Source: Coriobacteriia bacterium (lineage in GTDB: Bacteria; Actinomycetota; Coriobacteriia; Anaerosomatales; SLCP01). Taken from it: DNA of 64,000 bases. The translations under genes were made by a program, and so were the position numbers. The notes below the pieces were generated by a model. The model searched no databases and was not told the origin of the DNA. It worked only from the letters and a program-made list of their open reading frames with translations. Every line of letters starts with the position of its first letter. Position 1 is the stretch's first letter. The stretch lies in contig SKMN01000020.1 of NCBI GenBank assembly GCA_007121015.1, positions 1-64,000 on the forward strand. Reading direction: 5' to 3'. Below, piece after piece: positions 9,466 through 20,200 of the stretch.

Positions 9466-10347
9466 CTACCGTGCCAGGGCACGACAGATCGCGTCGAACA
9501 TGCGTACGGCCGTCCGCTGGAGTGCCTGGTCCGACCCGTCGGTAACCTCGACGTCGATAGCGATCCTCCGCTGCCCGGGATCCGCCGCCGCAAGGGCGGT
9601 GATGATGCGTCCTGCGAGCGAATCGACGTCGTCGCCCCCCGCGACTACCACCGGTACGCCCGAGGCGTCCTCACCCTCGGTCACGACGCGGATGGTCACC
9701 TCGGCTCCATCGACGTCCTCGAGCAGCGCGATACGCGCTGTGGGCTCGGACGCCAGTGCGACGTTCACGATACGATTCGCGATGTCGCGTGCCGTCACAT
9801 CGTCGCCCGCGACCGCGACGGAGGTGCGTGTCAGGACCGCGATCGGGTCGGGCCGAGCGCTCCCCGAACGCGGGTGCAGACTCGCACTACGGCCCTCCCA
9901 CACGTGCCTGAGACGCTCGACGAGGCGCACGGTCTCCGTCCCCACGATACCGTCGACCGGCTGGCCGCTGTTGCGCTGGAACTCGCGAACGGCCCGCTCG
10001 GTGTTCGGCCCGAATATCCCGTCCGGCTCGACCGCCATGAAACCGAGTGCACCCAACGCTTCCTGGAGCGCACGCACGTCGCGGCCGTGGAAGTGCGGCA
10101 GCCTCAAGTAGAGGACCCGGTCGCCAAGGGTGAACGTCGCATCGACCAGCGCCGACCACGTCTCTTCTCCGACGATGCCGTCCTCGGACAGCTCGTTCTC
10201 CCGCTGGAACGCCACGATCGCATCGTGGGTCATGCCGAGGAACACGCCGTCGATGCCGGTGGGCCCCAGATCGTATCCAAGCGCGTGCAGCCGCCGCTGC
10301 ACGTCCTCGACCGCCGGACCACGCCCTCCGGGCAGTATGGGTTTCAT
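9466..10347 (-). CDS. Double peptidoglycan-binding-domain protein (spore-lytic/CwlM-like N-terminus)
   Basis: Two PG_binding_1 repeats: VEDVQRRLHALGYDLGPTGIDGVFLGMT and VRALQEALGALGFMAVEPDGIFGPNTERAVREFQ. Confidence 0.8.
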   Translation of the reverse strand: MKPILPGGRGPAVEDVQRRLHALGYDLGPTGIDGVFLGMTHDAIVAFQRENELSEDGIVGEETWSALVDATFTLGDRVLYLRLPHFHGRDVRALQEALGALGFMAVEPDGIFGPNTERAVREFQRNSGQPVDGIVGTETVRLVERLRHVWEGRSASLHPRSGSARPDPIAVLTRTSVAVAGDDVTARDIANRIVNVALASEPTARIALLEDVDGAEVTIRVVTEGEDASGVPVVVAGGDDVDSLAGRIITALAAADPGQRRIAIDVEVTDGSDQALQRTAVRMFDAICRALAR

Positions 10348-11855
10348 TCGGCCACCTCAGTACGGTTCTTGCCGGTGCGCTTCGCTTCGTACAGCGCCCG
10401 GTCCGCAACATCGATGAGGCCTGCATGTGTCTCGGCATGGATCGGATACGTCGCGACGCCGAGCGACACGGAGACGCGGACCTCCTCTTCTGCACCGGGT
10501 ATCGGAAGGATCTCATCCCCCACACGGTTTCGTACCCGCTCGGCGACGGAGCGGGCACCGTCCGGGCCGGTCTCGGGCAACAGCAGCACGAACTCCTCAC
10601 CCCCATAGCGTGCGGCGATGTCGATATCGCGCAAGTTGTCTCGGATTATCGAGGAGACGACCTTGAGGACCAAGTCGCCACGCGGGTGGCCGTACGTGTC
10701 GTTGAGCGCCTTGAAATCGTCGATGTCGAGCATGACGAGTGAGAGGGGGTGGTCGAACCGGGTAGCCCTCCTGATCTCGGCGTCGAGTCGTTGCTGGAAG
10801 TAGCCGTGGTTGAACAGGTCGGTCAGCTGGTCTGTCACGGAGAGCCTCTCGAGCTCCCCGTGAAGCAGGGCGTTCTGGAGTGCGAGTGAGGACTGGTTGG
10901 CGATCACCTGCAGGCGCTCGAGCTCCGCCGGCGACAGCTCCCTGGGCGTCGCCGACGCCACGACCATCACACCAAGGACCTGCTCGCCCGAGCGCAACAC
11001 CACCGCCACGTGGGACCTGATGTCTTCCGTGTCGACCATCCAGGCGACCGAGTCGGAATGCGGCGTGACCACGTGTTCTTGCACAAGTCCGTCACGGAAC
11101 GCTGCGCCGAGCAACGTCTCGGCCACCGGGACCACAGGCACGAACGAGCCGGGCGGACGACCCTGGGAAGCCTGGAGTCGTAGTGTCCAGTCTTCGCGCT
11201 CGAACAGGTAGACACAGCTGATCTCGGCACCGAGTATCCCGTTGGCCCCGTCGACGATGAGGCTGCAGACCTCATCGACGCTCGTGAACCTGGTGAGCGC
11301 CTTGAAGAACTCGTGAGTGAAGAAGATCTCGGCCAGCCTCGACTCCAGTTCGCTGTTGGCCCGCTCGAGGGCTTCTTTGCTCGCCTGAAGGCGACGTTCG
11401 TGGCTGCGGATCTTGTCGTAGGCCACCTGAAGCTCGACGAAGAGCCTCTCCTGCTCCTCGCCACGCTTCTTTGCGACGAGCAGGTCCCACACGAGTTCGG
11501 AGCCGACGGTCCCGATCATCTCGACGTCTGTCGGCTTCTCGGAGTCGAGCAGCGCGTGCACGTCTTCGTCCTCGGACATATCGACGATGAGGTCGAGGTC
11601 TCTGACCCGGAATACCTCCGTGACGTCCGGCATGACGTGGACCCCGAGGTCCTCGGCAAGGCGGGCCGCAGGAGCGGTGGGTGTAGGACACGCGACGGCG
11701 GCCACGCGGACGTTGTCGACCTCGGAGAGCAGGCGCAGGATCGAAGCCGCCCGTAGGCTGCCTCCTACGATCGCTATGGTCGGTCCCTTGGTTCGTCCGC
11801 CTCTCGAGGAGACGGCTGAGTCCGCGGATCGGTCCATCACGTCTCTCCTCGTCAC
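10344..11855 (-). CDS. GAF-GGDEF diguanylate cyclase
   Basis: YGGEEFVLLLPET GGDEF-type site; GAF-like region; N-terminal NAD-binding-like region (IAIVGGSLRAASILRLL). Confidence 0.88.
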   Translation of the reverse strand: MTRRDVMDRSADSAVSSRGGRTKGPTIAIVGGSLRAASILRLLSEVDNVRVAAVACPTPTAPAARLAEDLGVHVMPDVTEVFRVRDLDLIVDMSEDEDVHALLDSEKPTDVEMIGTVGSELVWDLLVAKKRGEEQERLFVELQVAYDKIRSHERRLQASKEALERANSELESRLAEIFFTHEFFKALTRFTSVDEVCSLIVDGANGILGAEISCVYLFEREDWTLRLQASQGRPPGSFVPVVPVAETLLGAAFRDGLVQEHVVTPHSDSVAWMVDTEDIRSHVAVVLRSGEQVLGVMVVASATPRELSPAELERLQVIANQSSLALQNALLHGELERLSVTDQLTDLFNHGYFQQRLDAEIRRATRFDHPLSLVMLDIDDFKALNDTYGHPRGDLVLKVVSSIIRDNLRDIDIAARYGGEEFVLLLPETGPDGARSVAERVRNRVGDEILPIPGAEEEVRVSVSLGVATYPIHAETHAGLIDVADRALYEAKRTGKNRTEVAE

Positions 11856-11941
11856 GTGCTCGCTGGAACGGTCTCACACTATATCGGCACGAGGGCAGCG
11901 TATCCACATCGCTCCCAGCTCGGGCATCCACCGTCGTAGCA

Positions 11942-13243
11942 TCACACGCCTAGTCGATCGAAAAGGGCGGCGAGCCCGACAACGTCCGGTATGAACACGA
12001 GTGCGACATCCATCGCCTGCCCCTCGATAGAGAGGGTCGTGCGCACGAACGCCGCCCACGGCACATCGTGAGCGATGTCTGCACGCGCCTGCTCGAGGAT
12101 CGCCGATACGCGATCGAGGTGGAATCGGGAGAGCGACACGTCGATGGGAAGGCCGGTCAGATGCGACACGGCATCGACGTAGGCGTCTGCGAGCGCCGTA
12201 CCGACTTTCAGTGCAAGCTCCTCTTCTGCCGGGCCGAGGGCCGACGTGGTGTCCGTGGGCCTTCCGTTCGTGAGGTCTACCAGGTTCAACAGCGCCTCAC
12301 ACGTGGCGATCGCGAGGATGCCGCCACCCACGCTGCCGGACAGGTGGGCGAAAGTCGCCGCCACGAGCGTGTTCTCGAGACCGAACGCGTACGGCACCTC
12401 GGTGGCCGGCACGACCAGTAGTTCGGGCTGAGAGAGCGCCACGCGCTTCCCTAGCAACCCCGAGAGGGCCGTGGCGGCGTGACCCGCTCCGATGTTCCCC
12501 ACCTCACCGAGCGCATCCTTGCGCATCTCGCTGAGCGTGGGAAGGACGCTCTCCGGCTCGCAGACGACGAGCTGCTCGGCGCTCGCCTCCTCGACCTCGA
12601 CCACGTTGGTCGCTGCCGCGACGAGGTCCTCCAGGCTCGCTCCCGTTCGCAGCGTGACCGCAAAGGTCCGGTCGAACCGCTCTTCGTGCAGGTGTGTGGC
12701 GGTAGGTTCGCTCCCGGTGACCTCTCCCATAAGCGAGAGGCGCTTGATTACCACGTGTGCACGGACCGCCTTCAAGGAGCACTCCTCGGCGAGAGTGACC
12801 GATACACGCACGAGTCGCCGCTCATCCGGTCCGGCTGCGGGCGAGAGGCGCGCACCGAACGCGCCCGGATCGAGATCGATCGAGGGGACCTCGGCGGTGG
12901 TATCTCCGGCGATGTCGGCTTCCACGAGACGCTCGAGTGCCGAGGCGGCACGCCCGATGGCCACAAGCACCTCCGGTGTGAGCCGTATCCTGCGGTCGCG
13001 CGCGTGCCCCATGAGGTCTTCCATGCGGCCCGCCAGATCGGCCGAGCGGACGTAGCCCATTGCCGCAGACATACCCTTCAGGCTATGGGCGCCGCGGAAC
13101 ACGGCCTCGATCTGCGTAACATCCTCAGGGTCACGCTCGAGCCCGCGCAGGCCATCGAAGACCATCGCGAGGAACTCGCCGCTCTCCTCGGCGAACACCT
13201 GATCGTATGCCGCATGCTCACTCATCGCACAACTCCCGTGCAC
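11942..13243 (-). CDS. Hpt - CheA-P2-like - CheC/CheX phosphatase fusion protein
   Basis: Hpt motif FRGAHSLKGMSAAMGY and CheC motif DALGEVGNIGAGHAATALSGLLGKRV in one 433-aa ORF; no HATPase domain. Confidence 0.85.
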   Translation of the reverse strand: MHGSCAMSEHAAYDQVFAEESGEFLAMVFDGLRGLERDPEDVTQIEAVFRGAHSLKGMSAAMGYVRSADLAGRMEDLMGHARDRRIRLTPEVLVAIGRAASALERLVEADIAGDTTAEVPSIDLDPGAFGARLSPAAGPDERRLVRVSVTLAEECSLKAVRAHVVIKRLSLMGEVTGSEPTATHLHEERFDRTFAVTLRTGASLEDLVAAATNVVEVEEASAEQLVVCEPESVLPTLSEMRKDALGEVGNIGAGHAATALSGLLGKRVALSQPELLVVPATEVPYAFGLENTLVAATFAHLSGSVGGGILAIATCEALLNLVDLTNGRPTDTTSALGPAEEELALKVGTALADAYVDAVSHLTGLPIDVSLSRFHLDRVSAILEQARADIAHDVPWAAFVRTTLSIEGQAMDVALVFIPDVVGLAALFDRLGV

Positions 13244-14363
13244 GTACGGCGCGCCTGATCTCGGCAGGTATGTTCCCTATCGGAACGGCGCGGTTCGTCG
13301 CCTTCTCGCGAAGGGCCGCGCCAGGCATCCCCCACACCACGCTCGTCTCCTCGTCCTGGACGACCGTCGCGCCACCTGCCTCCCTCATGAGGCGTAGGCT
13401 CTTCGCTCCGTCAGTGCCCATCCCGGTGAGCACGACACCGACCGCCATCTCGCCGAACACGTCGACGACGCTCTCGAAGAGTACGTCGGCTGCAGGCCGC
13501 ACGCCGTGCATGGGCCCCAGACGGTGATCGAACGTGATGTGCGGTCCGGAACCGTCGATCTCCACGCACATGTGCGCCCCATGAGGCGCAAGGTAACCGC
13601 ACCCGTTGCGCAGGACCATCCCCTCCTCGGCTTCGACGACCGGGATGCTCCCGGCGCGTGAGAGCCGGCGAGCGAGCGATGCCGAGAAACCCTTTGGGAG
13701 GTGCTGCACGACGAGTACTGCCGCAGGCAGCGACGACGAGAGTCCTGCGAACACCCGCTCGAGGGCGGGCGGTCCGCCGGTCGAGGCTGCGATCGCCACG
13801 GCGGTCTTCGAGATCGCCCCGGGAGACGATTCGAAAGGTGGCTCCTCCCCGGAAGACGCCGAACGCTCGAGGATCGCCGTCATCGTTCGGGCGATGGTGT
13901 CGCCGTCGATGGCGATCGCGCCGGGCGAAACACGGTACGCGGTCCTGATCGTCTTCTGAAGCTGCTCGCACAACTCGCCCATCGACATCGTGAGCCGACC
14001 CTTGGGCTTGGGCACGAAGTCGACCGCACCGAGGGCGAGTGCCTGGTACATGGTGTCCGAGTCATCGATCGACGACAGCACGATCACGCGCGCATCGGTC
14101 ACCGTGCGCAGATGCGGCAGCGCTTCGAGCCCGGTGAGTTCAGGCATCTCGATGTCGAGAGTGATGACGTCGGGGTCCAGCTCTCGCGCGGCCTCGATCG
14201 CCTGCACGCCGTTCCGCGCGACACCGACGACCTCGATCCGCGGATCGAGCGACAGCACGTCGAGCAGGATCTGCCTCACGAGAGCGGAGTCGTCGACGAC
14301 GAGGACCCGTATCGTCGCGCGTCGCCTGCCCACCCGGTCGCTGGGCCCTACGCGCTCAAACAC
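13218..14363 (-). CDS. cheB: Chemotaxis response regulator protein-glutamate methylesterase
   Basis: Receiver domain (VLVVDDSALVRQIL, DVITLDIEMPELTG) plus CheB catalytic domain (AASTGGPPALERV, QHLPKGFSASLARRL, GMGTDGAKSLRLM). Confidence 0.95.
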   Translation of the reverse strand: MFERVGPSDRVGRRRATIRVLVVDDSALVRQILLDVLSLDPRIEVVGVARNGVQAIEAARELDPDVITLDIEMPELTGLEALPHLRTVTDARVIVLSSIDDSDTMYQALALGAVDFVPKPKGRLTMSMGELCEQLQKTIRTAYRVSPGAIAIDGDTIARTMTAILERSASSGEEPPFESSPGAISKTAVAIAASTGGPPALERVFAGLSSSLPAAVLVVQHLPKGFSASLARRLSRAGSIPVVEAEEGMVLRNGCGYLAPHGAHMCVEIDGSGPHITFDHRLGPMHGVRPAADVLFESVVDVFGEMAVGVVLTGMGTDGAKSLRLMREAGGATVVQDEETSVVWGMPGAALREKATNRAVPIGNIPAEIRRAVRARELCDE

Positions 14364-14710
14364 TTCTTGACCAGCTCCAGCACCTTGGCGGGCTGGAACG
14401 GCTTGACCACGAACTCCATGGCTCCCGCCTCGAGCGCCTCGGCGATCATCGACTCCTGCCCCATCGCGCTCACCATGAGTACCCGGGCCGACGGATCGAT
14501 CTCGCGGATAGCCTTCACGGCCTCGACGCCGCTGACCTCCGGCATCGTGATATCCATGGTGACGAGGTCCGGGGAGACCTGCTCGTAGACTTCGACGGCC
14601 CGAGAAGCCGATTCGGCCTCGTGGACCTCGTAGCCCTCGCTTTCGAGGATGTCGCGGAGCATCATGCGCATGAATGCCGCATCGTCGACAACGAGGATGG
14701 TGGTGCGCAT
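14348..14710 (-). CDS. cheY: CheY-like response regulator
   Basis: MRTTILVVDDAAFMRMMLRDIL...DLVTMDITMPEVSGVEAV...KPFQPAKVLE. Confidence 0.93.
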   Translation of the reverse strand: MRTTILVVDDAAFMRMMLRDILESEGYEVHEAESASRAVEVYEQVSPDLVTMDITMPEVSGVEAVKAIREIDPSARVLMVSAMGQESMIAEALEAGAMEFVVKPFQPAKVLELVKKCLSA

Positions 14711-14791
14711 AGACGACGTCCTTTCGCCCTGCCGGGGGCCTCCCTGGAACCTTCCCCGTATCTTACCCGAAGCACGGCGCACGCATGGGGA

Positions 14792-16126
14792 CTACTTGCC
14801 CGCTGCTTTGTGCCCGCGCTTCCCGTCGTCCTTCACGCTGTACATCGCGTCGTCGGACCGGCCGAGGAGCGCGTCCGCGTCATCGCCCTCCCGGTAGACC
14901 GCGACTCCGACACTCGCCCACACGTGGAGGACGTGAGGAGGACTCTCGACGGGCTCGGACAGGACACCGAGGAGTTTCTCGGCGACCGAGACCGCATCGG
15001 CCTCATCGTCCACATCGGCGAGGAGGACGACGAACTCGTCGCCCCCGAGGCGCGCTACGGTATCGCTTTCCCGGACCACGGACGCGATACGCTGACCCAC
15101 GGTCCTGAGGACGCTGTCGCCGACAGCGTGACCGTACGTGTCGTTGACGACCTTGAAGTCGTCGAGGTCACAGTAGAGCAGCGCCGGTTGCGTGTGCTCC
15201 CTGCGCGCACGTGCAAGGGCGACCTCGAGCCGGTCGTTGAAGAGTAGCCTGTTCGGAAGTCCGGTGAGCGCGTCATGGGTGGCGAGGTGCTCGGCCAGTT
15301 CCTCGGCCCGCTTGCGCTCCGTGATGTCGCGGAACGACTCGACGATGCCCACGGCCTTACCGTCCACGACGAACGGTTGGACCGTGAGCAGACACGTCAC
15401 CGGCTCGCCACTCGGGCGCACCTTCCGGACCTCGGACGTCATCCGGCCCTCACCGGACAGAACCCGGGTCAGCGGACATCTGTCGGTATGACAGTTCTCG
15501 CCGGCGAACGTCTCGTAGCACGCGGAGCCGAGCACGTCCTCCCGGGTGAGACCCGTCATATCGAGTAGCGTGCGGTTGACACGCGTGACGTTGAACTCCC
15601 GGTCGACGACGCGCATGCCGTCCCCCGCCGTCTCGAAGACCTGTTCGATCTCCTGGTACGCGCGCGTAAGGGCGGTCTCAGTCTCTTTCCTCTGGGTGAT
15701 GTCACGGATGACCGCGATGATCATCGCGTCTTCACCGAGGTGGACGAGGCGCGCGCTGACCTCCACGGGTACCTCGCTCCCGTCGAGACGCGTGTGGACC
15801 GCTTCAAAGAGCGTCCCCTCGGTCGTTATGCTTCCGCCACGCGTCGCGTCTTCTGGTTCTACCGGCGTGTCATCGGACGAGACCACCAGGTCGTAGACTC
15901 GCATCCTGAGCAATTCGGAGCGCGTGTACCCGTAGAGCGCCTCGGCGGCGTGGTTCGCAATGACGATGCGCCCATCCTCGACACGCACGAAGAACACCGC
16001 ATCGCTGAGGTGTTCGAGAAGTATCCGGCACTCCTCGCTGACATGCTCGAGTGCCGGCACGTTGTCGCCGAGAGCGGCCATCGTCTCGTGCGCTCCATCC
16101 GATACGTGACAAGCCAAAGGTCCCAT
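14792..16126 (-). CDS. PAS-PAS-GGDEF diguanylate cyclase
   Basis: Two PAS/PAC regions (IIAVIRDITQRKE; IVESFRDITERKRAEE) and RLGGDEFVVLLADV. Confidence 0.92.
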   Translation of the reverse strand: MGPLACHVSDGAHETMAALGDNVPALEHVSEECRILLEHLSDAVFFVRVEDGRIVIANHAAEALYGYTRSELLRMRVYDLVVSSDDTPVEPEDATRGGSITTEGTLFEAVHTRLDGSEVPVEVSARLVHLGEDAMIIAVIRDITQRKETETALTRAYQEIEQVFETAGDGMRVVDREFNVTRVNRTLLDMTGLTREDVLGSACYETFAGENCHTDRCPLTRVLSGEGRMTSEVRKVRPSGEPVTCLLTVQPFVVDGKAVGIVESFRDITERKRAEELAEHLATHDALTGLPNRLLFNDRLEVALARARREHTQPALLYCDLDDFKVVNDTYGHAVGDSVLRTVGQRIASVVRESDTVARLGGDEFVVLLADVDDEADAVSVAEKLLGVLSEPVESPPHVLHVWASVGVAVYREGDDADALLGRSDDAMYSVKDDGKRGHKAAGK

Positions 16127-16185
16127 CGGGGTCGTGCTACACTTTTTTATATCGTCACCACGCCCTCTCACCTGGAGGATCAATC

Positions 16186-17226
16186 GTGTGTCTTCGTGCC
16201 ATCGCACCCAGGGCGGCAGGGCTCCTCGTCGCACTCGCACTCTTCGCCACCTCCGGCGCACTGGCATGGGCGGTCGCCGACGACTACGCGACCCGCATGT
16301 TCATCCCGGCCGGCGTCACGTTGACCGGAGGCCACGACCTCGGAGGCTTGACGGCCGAGGAGGCGCGAGAGGTCATGGCCGAGGAGGTCGTCGCGCCGCT
16401 CCACGCGCCCGTCGACGTGTCGTTCGATGATCTGGCGTTCACGCTCGACCCAGCCGAATACCTCTCCGTCGACGTCGATGCCGCCGTCACGGAAGCGTTC
16501 GAGCCGGTCCGCGACTCCACCATCAACGAGCGGGTATGGCGCACCCTGGCCGAGGTGCCCGTCTACCACGACGTCGTCCCCGCGCTCGGGCTCGACGAGG
16601 AGGGTCTGGTGGTGGCGGTGAGGATAATGGCGTCCGCGATCGACACCCCCGCGATCGATGCTTCGATCTCGATCGAGGCAGGCGCGGTAACGATCCAGGA
16701 GTCGCAGCCCGGGCGTGCTACCGAGGTCACCGCTGCCGTCTCCGCCATAAGCGCGGCGATGCTCGCCGGCGAGAAGCAGGTCTCGCTACCCGTCGCCGAC
16801 GTGCCACCCGCCGTGAGCGAGGCCGATCTGGGCAAGACGATCGTCGTGTCGCTCGGGTCGCGGCGCCTCGAACTCTACGAGGGGGTCGAGGTCGACCGCA
16901 CGTACCGCGTCGCGGTAGGCAAGCCTGGCTACTCCACGCCGCGCGGCGAGTGGGAGATCACGCTGAGGCGCTACATGCCGACATGGGGCAATCCCGGCAG
17001 CGCCTGGGCGGCCGATATGCCCAAGACCATCCCCCCGGGGCCGAACAACCCCCTCGGCACGCGGGCACTCAACCTCAACGCCCGCGGTATCCGCATACAC
17101 GGGACGCCGGACGTGAGATCGATCGGCACTGCAGCGAGTCACGGTTGCATCCGCATGGTGCGCAGAGACGTAGAGGAGCTCTACGATCTGGTGGAGGTCG
17201 GCACGCCGGTGCTCATCGTCCGGTAG
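16186..17226 (+). CDS. L,D-transpeptidase (YkuD) with PG_binding_4-like N-terminal region
   Basis: IRIHGTPDVRSIGTAASHGCIRMVRRDVEELYDLV catalytic motif; RBS ggagg at 16174; GTG start. Confidence 0.92.
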   Translation: MCLRAIAPRAAGLLVALALFATSGALAWAVADDYATRMFIPAGVTLTGGHDLGGLTAEEAREVMAEEVVAPLHAPVDVSFDDLAFTLDPAEYLSVDVDAAVTEAFEPVRDSTINERVWRTLAEVPVYHDVVPALGLDEEGLVVAVRIMASAIDTPAIDASISIEAGAVTIQESQPGRATEVTAAVSAISAAMLAGEKQVSLPVADVPPAVSEADLGKTIVVSLGSRRLELYEGVEVDRTYRVAVGKPGYSTPRGEWEITLRRYMPTWGNPGSAWAADMPKTIPPGPNNPLGTRALNLNARGIRIHGTPDVRSIGTAASHGCIRMVRRDVEELYDLVEVGTPVLIVR

Positions 17227-17242
17227 GCAGGACGGCTGGCCG

Positions 17243-20200
17243 TCAGTATTGCAGCCAGACCGTGTCGAGGTAGAGGGCGTGGTCCTCGTGTCCGCCGCTC
17301 GTATGATCGATGCGGATGCGGAGCTCTTGTCCACCGGAGACGAACGAATCATCGGCCAGCGGGTACGTGTACATCCCATCGATCGACGCTGTGGGCAGCA
17401 TGCCGAGGACGACCCACCCAGGCGCGTCGTAGTCCCACGCCTCGACGTTCACGTTGTGGCCGAGGCCTACGCCCGCAGGGTCGTAGCGGCCCCAGATCCG
17501 AAAGCCGACAGGTGTCGACGTGACGCTCTCGAAACCGACTTCCACGCGCATGGCGTTGCTGCCCTGCTTCTCGTACGCGATGAAGTACTCGCCGTCCGGC
17601 GTCTCGGGTTCGCCCTCACCCGTCAGCTCCTCGATGCCACCGGACGTGCCCGCCCCGAATCCGTCCACTGCGGTGACGGATGTCGGCAGCAGCGTCCCGA
17701 CGACGCGACTGTACGCATTAGCGGTACTCCCAAGATGGCACGACGTGAAGCACGCTCCACCGTTGGCGGCGTCGACCCAGTCGACGTCGGTCCGGATGAG
17801 GTAGCGGTTCACGCTGCCGTGGTTGGTGTGACACGTCTGGCAGCTGAGCCCGAAGTCGCTCACGTGACGCGAGTGAAGCTGCGCGCCGGTAGTGGCGTCG
17901 TAGAACTCGCTGCCTTCCGCGTCATCGTGGTAGACGCCGTAGTCGTGACAGCCGTAGCACAGCATACCCCCGTCACCGGGCAAGATGCCGAGGATCGCCG
18001 AGGAGAGCAGCGGCGACGCCGGACTCACGTGCGGCCCGCGCGGAGCGGCCGGTGGAACTGCTTCCGCTTCCGCGTTGCCGTGACAGTCGACGCAGTGGAT
18101 CTGGGCTTCGGTGACGTCGTGCTCGCTCATCACGGGGTGCGCCGAACTGCTCGGCTCGGTCGAGTCGAACTCCGCCGCCACGTCACGCGGCGACCCGCCC
18201 CACGATGCCGGACCGTGACACTTGAAGCACGTCTCGTACTCGTAGTCGACTCCCCGCTTCAGAGTGTCACCCGCCGGGTCGTAGCCCCACGAACCCTTGA
18301 GGACGCCATAGACCTCGGGGGCCGGAGCGGTCGAAGCGTCGGCGACGTGCACGTTGTGACAATCGACGCACTCGGCGTGACGCGGGAATGAGCCTTGCTC
18401 CGTCGAATCGTGCGCTCCAGGGATCGCACTCGCCGGGTGACGGCTACGCCCCACCGGACCGAGGTCGGCAACCGCGATGCCGGGTGTTTCGCCGGCCAAC
18501 TCGACGCCGCCGGCCCAAAGATCCTCGTCGCGCACGAACGCGCTACCGTTCCAGTGCAACGACTGGACCGACGGTGAGACCGACTGGTCGACATCGCGCG
18601 AGAACAGGCCCGCGTTGGCAACGGCGACCTGGAGAAGCCCATCACCGTTCACGTCACCTGCCGCGAGGGAGGAGGTAGAGACCCGCTCCCCGGTCACCAC
18701 GTCGCTACGGTCGCCGAGCGTCCCGCCAGAGACCCCGAAGATACTCACGGCACTGTCGCCTGCTTCGTTACGGACGGCCACTGCAACGCCGAAGCCGCCG
18801 CCCGGCATGAACCCGTCGACGAGGGTGTCCCACGCGCGCGGCGAGCCAGCGGGAGCGGCAACCTCGTAGGTGTCGTCGAGCACGCCCTCGGCCGAGTAGA
18901 CGGAGATCGTAGGCGGAGCAACGTCCGCCTCCGCGATGACGATCCCGGGCCCGGTGTCAACGCCATCGCTGACGAGGTCAGGTCCGATCGACGGTCCACG
19001 CGCCCCGTCGGCAACGGGGAAGGTATCGGTCGCGAGCGTGGCCGCGTCGGGCTGTCTCATCACGTGTGCTTCCCAGGGGCTCGTAAGCTCCTCGGCGGAG
19101 CGCGCGGTCACCACGAGCTGCGCGTCGGAGATCCCGAGGCCGAGATCGCCCGTGGCGATACCGCTCGCGTCGTACCCGACATCGAACGGGCCACCGAGCG
19201 GCGCATCGACGCGCACGAGCCCGGAACCTTCCTGGTAGCGGTAGATGCGCAGCGTGCTCGAGCCGTCCCAATCCGCGCTTACGACCGCGATCTCCGGAAG
19301 ACCGCTGCCGTCGAGGACGAAGTCTCCCACCGCCACCAGCGACGCGGTCGCCTCGAGCGAGTAGGGCGTGGATGCGAGTCCCGCGAGCACGTCGTACCGG
19401 TAGACGTGGAGTCGTCCGGGATCACCCGGATCCGCGACCACCAGGTCCGTGCCGCCGTTGCCGTCGATACCTCCGTACGCGACCGCCACAGAACCGCTCC
19501 GCGCCTCAGGAGCTGTAGGCGCGTACCGGCGTGGCCCTTCGAGCGAGCGTGGCGCGTCCTCGTCGACACCCGTATACACGTGCAGCGAACCGTACGCGTG
19601 CGGCAGGTTCTCCGGGTCGTAGACGACCACGACCTCCTCGCCTGACAGGTCGGGTCCCACGGCCATCGATGCGAAGTCGGTCGCAGCAGGCCCGGTGTCG
19701 TTGTGACACCCGTAGCACAGGTCGCGACCCTCGACCTCCGCGAGCGCGTCGATCACGCCTCCTCGGCCGTCTTCGCGTCCCATGGGGTTGTGGCACGACT
19801 GGCACTCGCCGGCGAGACGTGTGGCGTCCTCGGAGGCCCACTCGCCCAGCGGCGCGACGGTGGCCACGGTCGAACCGTGCGAAGACGCCGAGTACACCGG
19901 CTTCCCGTCCCACGTCGTCACGGTGTCGGCTTCCTCGTGGCAGACGTAGCACAGCGTGCGGTCGTTCGCCTCGATGATTGCGACTGCAGGTGCAGCGGGG
20001 GTGGTGAACTCGCTTCTGATGAGCGGCGCGATCGCGGAGCCATGCGACTCGTGGCAGATCGAGCACGTGATGTCGGTCCCGAGAGCAGAGATATCGAGCC
20101 TGTAGTGCGCGGTGTCGCTGTAGACGCCGAGCCCTCGGAAGCGGTTGTCCTCGCGCGCCTCGAAATGGCACGTGGCGCAGTACTCCTCGGCGGCGTGGAA

